A stretch of DNA of 64,000 nucleotides from Mimachlamys varia (lineage: Eukaryota > Mollusca > Bivalvia > Pectinida > Pectinidae). The stretch covers positions 7,064,001 to 7,128,000 of the forward strand of contig OX392527.1 in NCBI GenBank assembly GCA_947623455.1. Direction: 5' to 3'. A program made the translations under genes and the position numbers. How positions within the stretch are numbered: the stretch's first letter is position 1; every line of letters begins with the position of its first letter. The notes beneath the pieces were generated by a model that made no database searches, was not told the DNA's origin, and worked only from the letters and a program-made list of their open reading frames with translations. Of the stretch, positions 1 through 12,910 are shown in pieces.

Positions 1-3000
1 ATACTGTATGTAAGCCTGTTGTGTTACATGTATACTGTATGTAAGCCTGTTGTGTTACATGTATACTGTATGTAAGCCTGTTGTGTTACATATATCCTGT
101 ATGTAAGCCTGTTGTATTACATATATACTGTATGTAAGCCTGTTGTGTTACATGTATACTGTATGTAAGCCTGTTGTGTTACATGTATACTGTATGTAAG
201 CCTGTTGTGTTACATGTATACTGTATGTAAGCCTGTTGTGTTACATGTATACTGTATGTAAGCCTGTTGTGTTACATGTATACTGTATGTAAGCCTGTTG
301 TGTTACATGTATACTGTATGTAAGCCTGTTGTGTTACATGTATACTGTATGTAAGTCTTTTTTGTTACATATATACTGTATGTAAGCCTGTTGTGTTACA
401 TGTATACTGTATGTAAGCCTGTTGTGTTACATGTATACTGTATGTAAGCCTGTTGTATTACATATATACTGTATGTAAGCCTGTTGTATTACATATATAC
501 TGTATGTAAGCCTGTTGTGTTACATGTATACTGTATGTAAGCCTGTTGTGTTACATATATACTGTATGCAAACCTGTTGTATAACATATATACTGAATGT
601 AAGCCTGTTGTATTACATATATATTGTATGTAAGCCTGTTGTGTTACATATATACTGTATGTAAGCATGTTGTGTTACATATATACTGTATGTAATCCTG
701 TTGTGTTACATGTATACTGTTTGTAAGCCTGTTGTGTTACAGGTATACTGTATGTAAGCCTGTTGTATTACATATATACTGTCTGTAAGCCTGTTGTGTT
801 ACATGTATACTGTATGTAAGTCTGTTGTGTTACATGTATACTGTATGTAAGGCTGTTGTGTTACACATATATAATGTATGTAAGCCTGTTGTATTACATA
901 TATACTGTATGTAAGCCTGTTGTGTTACATATATACTGTATGTTAGCCTGTTGTGTTACATATATACTGTATGTAAAACTGTTGTATTACATATTTACTG
1001 TATGTAAGTCTGTTGTATTACATATATACTGTATGTAAGCCTGTTGTGTTACATATATACTGTATGTAAGCATGTTGTATTACATATATACTGAATGTAA
1101 GCCTGTTGTATTACATATATACTGTATGTAAGCCTGTTGTGTTACATATATACTGTATGTAAGCCTGTTGTGTTACATATATACTGTATGTAAGCCTGTT
1201 GTATTACATATATACTGTATGTAAGCCTGTTGTGTTACATGTATACTGTATGTAAACCTGTTGTATTACATATATACTGTATGTAAGCCTGTTGTATTAC
1301 ATATATATTGTATGTAAGCCTGTTGTGTTACATATATACTGTATGTAAGCCTGTTGTATTACATATATACTGTATGTAAGCCTGTTGTGTTACATGTATA
1401 CTGTATGTCAACCTGTTGTATTACATATATACTGTATGTAAGCCTGTTGTATTACATATATACTGTATGTAAGCCTGTTGTGTTACATATATACTGTATG
1501 TAAGGCTGTTGTGTTACACATATATACTGTATGTAAGCCTGTTGTATTACATATATACTGTATGTAAGCCTGTTGTATTACATATATACTGTATGTAAGT
1601 CTGTTGTGTTACAAGTATACTGTATGTAAGTCTGTTGTATTACATATATACTGTATGTAAGCCTGTTGTGTTACATATATACTGTATGTAAGCCTGTTTT
1701 ATTACATATATACTGTATGTAAGCCTGTTGTATTACATATATACTGTCTGTAAGCCTGTTGTGTTACATGTATACTGTATGTAAGTCTGTTGTGTTACAT
1801 GTATACTGTATGTAAGCATGTTGTGTTACATGTATACTGTATGTAAACCTGTTGTATAACATATATACTGTATGTAAGTCTGTTGTATTACATATATATT
1901 GTATGTAAGCCTGTTGTGTTACATATATACTGTATGTAAACCTGTTGTATAATATATATACTGTATGTAAGCCTGTTGTGTTACATATATACTGTTTGTA
2001 AGCCTGTTGTATTACATATATACTGTCTGTAAGCATGTTGTGTTACATGTATACTGTATGTAAGTCTGTTGTGTTACATGTATACTGTATGTAAGGCTGT
2101 TGATTTACACATATATAATGTATGTAAGCCTGTTGTATTACATATATACTGTATGTAAGCCTGTTGTGTTACATGTATACTGGATGTAAACCTGTTGTAT
2201 TACATATATACTGTATGTAAGCCTGTTGTATTACATATATACTGTATGTAAGCCTGTTGTGTTACATATATACTGTATGTAAGCCTGTTGTATTACATAT
2301 ATACTGTATGTAAGCCTGTTGTGTAACATGTATACTGTATGTAAGCCTGTTGTGTTACATATATACTGTATGTAAGCCTGTTGTATTACACATATATACT
2401 GTATGTAAGCCTGTTGTATTACATATATACTGTATGTAAGCCTGTTGTATAACATATATACTGTATGTAAGCCTGTTGTGTTACATATATACTGTATGTA
2501 AGCATGTTGTATTACATATATACTGTATGTAAGCCTGTTGTATTACATATATACTGTATGTAAGCCTGTTGTATTACATATATACTGTATGTAAGCCTGT
2601 TGTGTTACATATATACTGTATGTAAGGCTGTTGTGTTACACATATATACTGTATGTAAGCCTGTTGTATTACATATATACTGTATGTAAGCCTGTTGTAT
2701 TACATATATACTGTATGTAAGTCTGTTGTGTTACATATATACTGTATGTAAGTCTGTTGTGTTACATGTATACTGTATGTAAGCCTGTTGTGTTACATAT
2801 ATACTGTATGTAAGCCTGTTGTATTACATATATACTGTATGTAAGCCTGTTGTGTTACATATATACTGTAAGTAAGCCTGTTGTATTACATATATACTGT
2901 ATGTAAGCCTGTTGTATTATATATATACTGTATGTAAGTCTGTTGTGTTACATGTATACTGTATGTAAGCCTGTTGTGTTACATATATACTGTATGTAAG

Positions 3001-3737
3001 CCTGTTGTATTACATATATACTGTATGTAAGCCTGTTGTATTACATATATACTGTATGTAAGGCTGTTGTGTTACATGTATACTGTATGTAAGCCTGTTG
3101 TGTTACATATATACTGTATGTAAGCCTGTTGTATTACATATATACTGTATATAAGCCTGTTGTATTACATATATACTGTATGTAAGTCTGTTGTGTTACA
3201 TGTATACTGTATGTAAGCCTGTTGTATTATCTATATTCTGTATGTCAGCCTGTTGTGTTACATATATAATGTATGTAAGCCTGTTGTTTTACATATATAC
3301 TGTATGTAAGCCTGTTGTATTACTTATATACTGCATGTAAGCCTCTTGTGTTACATATATACTGTATGTAAGCCTGTTGTATTACATATATACTGTATGT
3401 AAGCCTGTTGTGTTACATATATACTGTATGTAAGCCTGTTGTATTAAATGTACATATATACTGTATGTAAGCCTGTTGTATTACATATATACTGTATGTA
3501 AGCCTGTTGTGTTTCATATATACTGTATGTAAGCCTGTTGTGTTACATATATACTGTATGTAAGCCTGTTGTATTACATATATACTGTATGTAAGCCTGT
3601 TGTATTACATATTTACTGTATGTAAGCATGTTGTGTTACATATATACTGTATGTAAGCCTGTTGTATTACATATATACTGTATGTAAGCCTGTTGTATTA
3701 CATATTTACTGTATGTAAGCCTGTTGTGTTTCATATA
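1..3737. repeat. 31-bp minisatellite array (about 120 copies)
   Basis: Tandem units of 31 bp, each containing ATACTGTATGTAAGCC followed by TGTTRTRTTACAT. Unit starts at 1, 32, 63 and 94 fix the period. The array already runs at base 1, so it extends left of the window. Two main variant sites are G/A in TGTGTT versus TGTATT and in ACATGTA versus ACATATA; the G forms dominate the first 550 bases and the A forms are commoner further in. Small irregularities include an extra ATGTAC near 3448. The right edge decays at TTTCATATATTATAATAATG near 3737. Because 31 is not a multiple of 3, short open frames inside mix frames and are not genes. Low GC and alternating TA runs suggest easily melted DNA. 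Confidence 0.97.
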
Positions 3738-4630
3738 TTATAATAATGTTTGTAAGCCCGCAGCTTAAGATCGAGGTACACGGTACCCGATCTACGATAC
3801 ATTTTCCATTACATATCGTATCTGAAATTGTTGACGGTGCCTGAAATCTGTCTTTGACTTTAAAAATGGTTCGTAATCTACGGAGTAATGGACGCACATG
3901 TTCTATAAACACTAATAGGTTTGCGAAATCATGGCACTTTCCCCTGGCTGGTACATACTTTAATATTTGATTACGGACAACATCCTAGTACAGTTAAGCT
4001 GACGGTCACAGTGCTCCATCGAACTAACCATCACTTAAAATAAGCTGGACATTTTTGAAAATGCTCATTATAATTAGCATGCCTTTTTGCATACCTCAGT
4101 TCTCGTTTTGATGACATGGCATTGACCTGAATGTGGCCGAGGTTTACCTTGCGGGTGTCGTCATTAGCATGACCACTTGTTATGCTTGATAATAATACCT
4201 CAGTCCACACTTTGCCTCGTCTATTTCTGAACAGATAATTATCGTCTTTGATTGTCTGACGGTCAACTCTAAATGCAACCTTTCCACAGTTTTAATCTGT
4301 CACAGTGTGAAAGACATTAGTTTTATCTAGTTGATTTTCAAAAAAAAAAAATGTTGATAAATGACAACACAAACCAGTTTGTGATGAACCCCTACTTGAG
4401 TTTGAAGATAACTAACAATGCTTTTTGATTTTACAAAAACATCTAGTTGTCCTTATTGGTTAAGAGTTCTCCACCTGTCTTGCTTTCTGTCACACCCAAG
4501 GTCGTGATTGTCCTGCTGCGTTATATATATGATGTTTATGGAAGAATTTGATTTGATGATGTCAGTTTTAATTTTACTGTTCCGAAGACGACAAGTGATC
4601 AGTCCTTTTTGTTCAGATTTCCCCTATGGC
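3738..4630. other. Unique spacer without a recognised gene
   Basis: Non-repetitive, AT-leaning DNA between the 31-bp and 51-bp arrays. The minus strand is stop-free from about 3984 down to 3706. The translated part at 3740-3912 (containing RRLRTIFKVKDRF) has a balanced composition unlike the satellite translations, but I do not recognise a family, there is no good ATG, and the frame runs into satellite sequence. It could be a decayed exon or transposon fragment. A short poly-A run lies near 4339-4350. No RNA gene or promoter is evident. Confidence 0.6.
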
Positions 4631-7600
4631 GTGTGGACGAGTGGTGGATTGGAGGGAGGGAGGTAACATATTTAGTACATCGTGTGGACGAGTGATGGAT
4701 TGGAGGGAGGTAACATATTTAGTACATGGTGTGGACGAGTGATGGATTGGAGGGAGGTAACATATTTAGTACATCGTGTGGACGAGTGATGGATTGGAGG
4801 GAGGTAACATATTTAGTACATCGTGTGGACGAGTGGTGGATTGGAGGGAGGTAACATATTTAGTACATCGTGTGGACGAGTGATGGATTGGAGGGAGGTA
4901 ACATATTTAGTACATCGTGTGGACGAGTGGTGGATTGGAGGGAGGTAACATATTTAGTACATGGTGTGGACGAGTGATGGATTGGAGGGAGGTAACATAT
5001 TTAGTACATCGTGTGGACGAGTGATGGATTGGAGGGAGGGAGGTAACATATTTAGTACATGGTGTGGACGAGTGGTGGATTGGAGGGAGGTAACATATTT
5101 AGTACATCGTGTGGACGAGTGATGGATTGGAGGGAGGGAGGTAACATATTTAGTACATGGTGTGGACGAGTGATGGATTGGAGGGAGGGAGGTAACATAT
5201 TTAGTACATCGTGTGGACGAGTGATGGATTGGAGGGAGGGAGGTAACATATTTAGTACATCGTGTGGACGAGTGATGGATTGGAGGGAGGGAGGTAACAT
5301 ATTTAGTACATCGTGTGGACGAGTGATGGATTGGAGGGAGGTAACATATTTAGTACATCGTGTGGACGAGTGATGGATTGGAGGGAGGTAACATATTTAG
5401 TACATCGTGTGGACGAGTGATGGATTGGAGGGAGGGAGGTAACATATTTAGTACATCGTGTGGACGAGTGATGGATTGGAGGGAGGGAGGTAACATATTT
5501 AGTACATGGTGTGGACGAGTGGTGGATTGGAGGGAGGTAACATATTTAGTACATCGTGTGGACGAGTGATGGATTGGAGGGAGGGAGGTAACATATTTAG
5601 TACATCGTGTGGACGAGTGATGGATTGGAGGGAGGGAGGTAACATATTTAGTACATCGTGTGGACGAGTGGTGGATTGGAGGGAGGGAGGTAACATATTT
5701 AGTACATCGTGTGGACGAGTGATGGATTGGAGGGGGGGAGGTAACATATTTAGTACATCGTGTGGACGAGTGATGGATTGGAGGGAGGGAGGTAACATAT
5801 TTAGTACATCGTGTGGACGAGTGATGGATTGGAGGGAGGGAGGTAACATATTTAGTACATCGTGTGGACGAGTGATGGATTGGAGGGGGGGAGGTAACAT
5901 ATTTAGTACATCGTGTGGACGAGTGATGGATTGGAGGGAGGGAGGTAACATATTTAGTACATCGTGTGGACGAGTGATGGATTGGAGGGAGGTAACATAT
6001 TTAGTACATCGTGTGGACGAGTGATGGATTGGAGGGAGGGAGGTAACATATTTAGTACATGGTGTGGACGAGTGGTGGATTGGAGGGAGGTAACATATTT
6101 AGTACATCGTGTGGACGAGTGATGGATTGGAGGGAGGTAACATATTTAGTACATGGTGTGGACGAGTGATGGATTGGAGGGAGGGAGGTAACATATTTAG
6201 TACATCGTTCGGACGAGTGATGGATTGGAGGGAGGGAGGTAACATATTTAGTACATGGTGTGGACGAGTGATGGATTGGAGGGACGTAACATATTTAGTA
6301 CATCGTGTGGACGAGTGATGGATTGGAGGGAGGGAGGTAACATATTTAGTACATGGTGTGGACGAGTGATGGATTGGAGGGAGGGAGGTAACATATTTAG
6401 TACATCGTGTGGACGAGTGATGGATTGGAGGGAGGGAGGTAACATATTTAGTACATCGTGTGGACGAGTGATGGATTGGAGGGAGGGAGGTAACATATTT
6501 AGTACATCGTGTAGACGAGTGATGGATTGGAGGGAGGGAGGTAACATATTTAGTACATCGTGTGGACGAGTGATGGATTGGAGGGAGGGAGGTAACATAT
6601 TTAGTACATCGTGTGGACGAGTGATGGATTGGAGGGAGGGAGGTAACATATTTAGTACATCGTGTGGACGAGTGATGGATTGGAGGGAGGGAGGTAACAT
6701 ATTTAGTACATCGTGTAGACGAGTGATGGATTGGAGGGAGGGAGGTAACATATTTAGTACATCGTGTGGACGAGTGATGGATTGGAGGGAGGGAGGTAAC
6801 ATATTTAGTACATCGTGTGGACGAGTGATGGATTGGAGGGAGGGAGGTAACATATTTAGTACATCGTGTGGACGAGTGATGGATTGGAGGGAGGGAGGTA
6901 ACATATTTAGTACATCGTGTGGACGAGTGATGGATTGGAGGGAGGGAGGTAACATATTTAGTACATCGTGTGGACGAGTGATGGATTGGAGGGAGGTAAC
7001 ATATCTAGTACATCGTGTGGACGAGTGATGGATTGGAGGGAGGGAGGTAACATATTTAGTACATCGTGTGGACGAGTGATGGATTGGAGGGAGGGAGGTA
7101 ACATATTTAGTACATCGTGTGGACGAGTGATGGATTGGAGGGAGGGAGGTTACATATTTAGTACATCGTGTGGACGAGTGATGGATTGGAGGGACGTAAC
7201 ATATTTAGTACATCGTGTGGACGAGTGATGGATTGGAGGGACGTAACATATTTAGTACATCGTGTGGACGAGTGATGGATTGGAGGGAGGGAGGTTACAT
7301 ATTTAGTACATCGTGTAGACGAGTGATGGATTGGAGGGAGGTAACATATTTAGTACATCGTGTGGACGAGTGATGGATTGGAGGGACGTAACATATTTAG
7401 TACATCGTGTGGACGAGTGATGGATTGGAGGGAGGGAGGTAACATATTTAGTACATCGTGTGGACGAGTGATGGATTGGAGGGAGGGAGGTAACATATTT
7501 AGTACATCGTTCGGACGAGTGATGGATTGGAGGGAGGGAGGTAACATATTTAGTACATCGTGTGGACGAGTGATGGATTGGAGGGAGGGAGGTAACATAT

Positions 7601-10600
7601 TTAGTACATCGTGTGGACGAGTGATGGATTGGAGGGAGGGAGGTTACATATTTAGTACATCGTGTAGACGAGTGATGGATTGGAGGGAGGTAACATATTT
7701 AGTACATCGTGTGGACGAGTGATGGATTGGAGGGACGTAACATATTTAGTACATCGTGTGGACGAGTGATGGATTGGAGGGAGGTAACATATTTAGTACA
7801 TCGTGTGGACGAGTGATGGATTGGAGGGAGGTAACATATTTAGTACATCGTGTGGACGAGTGATGGATTGGAGGGAGGGAGGTAACATATCTAGTACATC
7901 GTGTGGACGAGTGATGGATTGGAGGGAGGTAACATATTTAGTACATCGTGTGGACGAGTGATGGATTGGAGGGAGGGAGGTAACATATTTAGTACATCGT
8001 GTGGACGAGTGATGGATTGGAGGGAGGGAGGTAACATATTTAGTACATCGTGTGGACGAGTGATGGATTGGAGGGAGGGAGGTAACATATTTAGTACATC
8101 GTGTGGACGAGTGGTGGATTGGAGGGAGGTAATATATTTAGTACATCGTGTGGACGAGTGATGGATTGGAGGGACGTAACATATCTAGTACATCGTGTGG
8201 ACGAGTGATGGATTGGAGGGAGGGAGGTAACATATTTAGTACATGGTGTGGACGAGTGATGGATTGGAGGGAGGTAACATATTTAGTACATGGTGTGGAC
8301 GAGTGATGGATTGGAGGGAGGGAGGTAACATATCTAGTACATCGTGTGGACGAGTGATGGATTGGAGGGAGGGACGTAACATATTTAGTACATCGTGTGG
8401 ACGAGTGATGGATTGGAGGGAGGGAGGTAACATATTTAGTACATGGTGTGGACGAGTGATGGATTGGAGGGAGGGAGGTAACATATCTAGTACATCGTGT
8501 GGACGAGTGATGGATTGGAGGGAGGGACGTAACATATTTAGTACATCGTGTGGACGAGTGATGGATTGGAGGGAGGGAGGTAACATATTTAGTACATGGT
8601 GTGGACGAGTGATGGATTGGAGGGAGGGAGGTAACATATTTAGTACATCGTGTGGACGAGTGATGGATTGGAGGGAGGGAGGTAACATATTTAGTACATC
8701 GTTCGGACGAGTGATGGATTGGAGGGAGGTAACATATTTAGTACATCGTGTGGACGAGTGATGGATTGGAGGGAGGGAGGTAACATATTTAGTACATCGT
8801 GTGGACGAGTGATGGATTGGAGGGAGGGAGGTAACATATTTAGTACATGGTGTGGACGAGTGATGGATTGGAGGGAGGTAACATATTTAGTACATCGTGT
8901 GGACGAGTGATGGATTGGAGGGAGGGAGGTAACATATTTAGTACATCGTGTGGACGAGTGATGGATTGGAGGGAGGGAGGTAACATATTTAGTACATGGT
9001 GTGGACGAGTGATGGATTGGAGGGAGGGAGGTAACATATTTAGTACATCGTGTGGACGAGTGATGGATTGGAGGGAGGGAGGTAACATATTTAGTACATC
9101 GTGTGGACGAGTGATGGATTGGAGGGAGGGAGGTAACATATTTAGTACATCGTGTGGACGAGTGATGGATTGGAGGGAGGGAGGTAACATATTTAGTACA
9201 TCGTGTGGACGAGTGATGGATTGGAGGGAGGTAACATATTTAGTACATCGTGTGGACGAGTGATGGATTGGAGGGAGGGAGGTAACATATTTAGTACATC
9301 GTGTGGACGAGTGATGGATTGGAGGGAGGGAGGTAACATATTTAGTACATCGTGTGGACGAGTGATGGATTGGAGGGAGGGAGGTAACATATTTAGTACA
9401 TCGTGTGGACGAGTGATGGATTGGAGGGAGGGAGGTAACATATTTAGTACATCGTGTAGACGAGTGATGGATTGGAGGGAGGGAGGTTACATATCTAGTA
9501 CATCGTGTGGACGAGTGATGGATTGGAGGGAGGGAGGTAACATATTTAGTACATGGTGTGGACGAGTGATGGATTGGAGGGAGGGAGGTAACATATTTAG
9601 TACATCGTGTGGACGAGTGATGGATTGGAGGGAGGGAGGTAACATATTTAGTACATCGTGTGGACGAGTGATGGATTGGAGGGAGGGAGGTAACATATTT
9701 AGTACATCGTGTGGACGAGTGATGGATTGGAGGGAGGGAGGTAACATATCTAGTACATCGTGTGGACGAGTGATGGATTGGAGGGAGGGAGGTAACATAT
9801 TTAGTACATCGTGTGGACGAGTGATGGATTGGAGGGAGGGAGGTAACATATTTAGTACATGGTGTGGACGAGTGATGGATTGGAGGGAGGTAACATATTT
9901 AGTACATCGTGTGGACGAGTGATGGATTGGAGGGAGGGAGGTAACATATTTAGTACATCGTGTGGACGAGTGATGGATTGGAGGGAGGGAGGTAACATAT
10001 TTAGTACATCGTTCGGACGAGTGATGGATTGGAGGGAGGGAGGTAACATATTTAGTACATCGTGTGGACGAGTGATGGATTGGAGGGAGGGAGGTTACAT
10101 ATCTAGTACATCGTGTGGACGAGTGATGGATTGGAGGGAGGGAGGTAACATATTTAGTACATCGTGTGGACGAGTGATGGATTGGAGGGAGGTAACATAT
10201 TTAGTACATCGTGTGGACGAGTGATGGATTGGAGGGAGGTAACATATTTAGTACATCGTTCGGACGAGTGATGGATTGGAGGGAGGGAGGTAACATATTT
10301 AGTACATCGTGTGGACGAGTGATGGATTGGAGGGAGGGAGGTTACATATCTAGTACATCGTGTGGACGAGTGATGGATTGGAGGGGGGGAGGTAACATAT
10401 TTAGTACATCGTGTGGACGAGTGATGGATTGGAGGGGGGGAGGTAACATATTTAGTACATGGTGTGGACGAGTGGTGGATTGGAGGGAGGGAGGTAACAT
10501 ATTTAGTACATCGTGTGGACGAGTGATGGATTGGAGGGAGGTAACATATTTAGTACATCGTTCGGACGAGTGATGGATTGGAGGGAGGGAGGTTACATAT

Positions 10601-10966
10601 TTAGTACATGGTGTGGACGAGTGATGGATTGGAGGGAGGTAACATATTTAGTACATCGTTCGGACGAGTGATGGATTGGAGGGAGGGAGGTAACATATTT
10701 AGTACATCGTGTGGACGAGTGATGGATTGGAGGGAGGGAGGTAACATATTTAGTACATCGTGTGGACGAGTGATGGATTGGAGGGAGGGAGGTAACATAT
10801 TTAGTACATCGTGTGGACGAGTGATGGATTGGAGGGAGGGAGGTTACATATTTAGTACATCGTGTGGACGAGTGATGGATTGGAGGGAGGGAGGTTACAT
10901 ATCTAGTACATCGTGTGGACGAGTGATGGATTGGAGGGAGGGAGGTAACATATTTAGCACATCGTG
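4631..10966. repeat. G-rich 51/47-bp minisatellite array (about 126 copies)
   Basis: Units begin GTGTGGACGAGTGATGGATT, continue with GGAGGGAGGGAGG, and end GTAACATATTTAGTACATC. The long form is 51 bp; the short form is 47 bp because it lacks one GGAG step in the G-rich block. Short units dominate about 4680-5030, and long units dominate most of the remainder. Common variants are TCGTGTGG/TGGTGTGG, TTCGG, GTAGACG, GGACGTAAC, GGTTACAT and ATATCTAG; a few units have a run of seven Gs (near 5731, 5886, 10383 and 10434). Because 51 is 17 codons, runs of long units stay open on both strands, and 47-bp units shift the frame, which explains the many overlapping ORFs. The left edge follows CCCCTATGGC and the right edge is at ATCGTGACGC. 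Confidence 0.97.
8290..8598. repeat. Three-unit (153-bp) higher-order repeat within the 51-bp array
   Basis: Two consecutive copies of the same ordered trio of unit variants: a TGGTGTGG unit, an ATATCTAG unit, then a GGGACGTAAC unit. The order repeats exactly once and then starts a third time with the TGGTGTGG unit near 8446 and 8598. This shows local duplication of a three-unit block rather than independent mutation. Confidence 0.8.
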
Positions 10967-11903
10967 ACGCTAATCCAGACTCATGGATGGAAGTTCCCTC
11001 GGAGAACGGATTTATATGTTCAGACCAACAAAAGATTTAACTGAAGCAACTGAAGCAGTCCAGCTCCTTTTTGTATTCTTTTCAATATTTCGGATTTCAG
11101 CCCTTTCTTATTTGGTATAAACATTCTTTTTACGCATTTTGTGCTGTCTTAGCACCTTATTATGACCCCTTTTATATGACATTTTGCACACGTACCGGTA
11201 TTTTACTGACCCTACCCCTGATGTCGCTTTCCTAGAGGAGAGACGCTGCCAACACCTACCTAACACATCAATAAATAAATCAACACCAAGCATAGGATTC
11301 GCGGCGGAGAACAACAAGAGAACACAAAGAAGCCATGCTTATCCGCTAAACACAACCGTGACAAGAGAACACAAAGAAGCCATGCTTATCCGCTAAACAC
11401 AACCGTGACAAGAGAACACAAAGAAGCCATGCCGGTAAACCATGACAAGTTAAGCTGACTTTATGGTTCACTATTCACCAATCAGGAACGGCAGATAGAT
11501 CTTCACTCTCTACCCATAACAATTTTCAGTAGCCTGCAGAATATGGAATAAAACACTTACAATCACCATTAACTCCCTTTTTATCTTACTTCTAAAATTA
11601 GCGCAATGCTACACGCTCCGTGCTAATACCGACACTTCCGCTAAGTCTTCATTGGCATTTAAATACTGTCAGATAATAGATTAAAGGGTTTTATACCGTA
11701 AATATTCACCTCCGCAGAAAAACGTTTAAGAGACTTCAATTTAGCTATTTCTTATTTTATCCTAGCTACAAACATTTGGATATTACACATGGGATCCCCT
11801 TTCCCAAATTGACGTTTTCATTATCCACGAACCTTCACATTGAGAAGTAACAGAAAGGATAACCAAGACTAAAACTGTTCAGAGGATACGTCGCGTGTAA
11901 AGC
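10967..11903. other. Unique spacer with a short 47-bp direct repeat
   Basis: Non-satellite DNA between the 51-bp array and the candidate transposon. A minus-strand frame at 11108-11317 (69 codons, containing GRCWQRLSSRKATSGVGS) has an ordinary composition but no family I recognise and no context supporting expression. The rest is AT-rich and featureless to my eye. Confidence 0.55.
11314..11432. repeat. 47-bp direct repeat, 2.5 copies
   Basis: Copies starting with ACAAGAGAACACAAAGAAGC begin at 11314, 11361 and 11408, so the period is exactly 47 bp. The first two copies look essentially identical; the third breaks off after GCCATGC. This may be a young minisatellite. Confidence 0.93.
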
Positions 11904-12902
11904 TTAAAGCCGTGGTCCCAACCCGCCGTACTTACAAGTGCTTGCTGTCTACTTGCAAAAACGTGGGCAAAATTTGGGGATCCGTACGTGGTGAGTACCG
12001 CCTCAGTACGGATTTGGGAGCACGCAGACACGCCGTAGCACTTTTAGTGCATGAGGAACTTTCGCTGCGTTCGGGGTGCGTTCGGTCTACGGATTCACCC
12101 AAGTACGGGTGACGCGCGTGTCTTCTACAGCCAATGAGCGCACAACGCACTGACTCCGTAGCACATGCGTGCTGCGCACTTGATAAGTGCGTGGTCTGTG
12201 CTTACCCGGCACTTCCCCAGTTCTACTGTCCAATGAGCACATTTGTTACAAATGACTGGGTTTTTTTGGAGGGGGTGGGGGGGCTTTGAAAGTAAGAAGT
12301 GAGACCGAAACCATTCTGGTATATAATATTAGAGTCAAGGTTGATTTTAAATGAGAACAAAAAGAAACATTTTATTATATGTTTGACACAATAGACTTCT
12401 ACATGTTTATTCACACATGAATACATAAAATTAAATCATGAGTTCATAAAATGACCCCAGAGTTCATTAAAATCATGAGTGTCTGTTGAGTTCATAGAAT
12501 GTCTGCAGAGTTCATAAAATAAATCATGAGAATCAAGACATTGGGCGGAAAAACTCACGTTCGTCGCACTTCCACGCACTTACAACATGCGAGTGAGTAA
12601 GGACACAGTACGTGAGCAGCACCTGTAAGTACGGCCTCCGTACGATAACGTGGCAATCACACGGAGATCGTACGTTGTAAGCAAGTTGTAAGCACGTACA
12701 ACTCACTTACCATGTGTGCAACGTACGATACACGCAACCGCTCACGGCCAGGCGTGGCGTGCGGGCCACGTACTTACACCTTGCGCAACCGTGCGAGTGA
12801 CGTGACTCCCTACCCACGTTTTTTAGAAAAACATAGCGGTCGTGGCCTTCCCAAAAACGTACGGACAAAAAACACGCACGGTGGGTTGTGACCGGGCCTT
12901 AA
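11904..12902. mobile_element. Candidate non-autonomous DNA transposon with terminal inverted repeats, bounded by TTAA
   Basis: The left end reads TTAAAGCCGTGGTCCCAACC (from 11904). The reverse complement of the right end reads TTAAGGCCCGGTCACAACCC (ending at 12902). These align over about 25 bases with one single-base indel and a few mismatches, and continue with CGCCGT against CACCGT. A further AAAAACGTGGG match lies inside each end. Both ends carry TTAA, which could be target duplication or part of the terminus. The outer 320-360 bases are GC-richer and full of CGTACG/ACGTGG words, while the middle (about 12223-12540) is AT-rich with a GAGTTCAT repeat. There is no transposase frame, so a MITE-like or foldback element is the best reading. 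TTAA would fit the piggyBac superfamily, but I cannot assign it. Confidence 0.5.
12438..12532. repeat. Degenerate short direct repeat (GAGTTCATAAAAT-like, four copies)
   Basis: Four imperfect copies of GAGTTCATWAAAT separated by roughly 25-30 bases, with AATCATGAG interspersed. They sit in the AT-rich core of the candidate TIR element. Confidence 0.65.
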
Positions 12903-12910
12903 GATAGGAT

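Noticed and set aside
5052..10967. Many ORFs of 60-257 codons on both strands with 17-residue repeats
   Set aside because: They exist because the 51-bp unit is 17 codons without stops; both strands are open over the same region and every 47-bp unit breaks them. No start, signal or conserved domain supports a gene.
11912..12426. Short ORFs on both strands in the GC-rich segment
   Set aside because: They overlap each other and fall inside the candidate inverted-repeat element; no protein resemblance.
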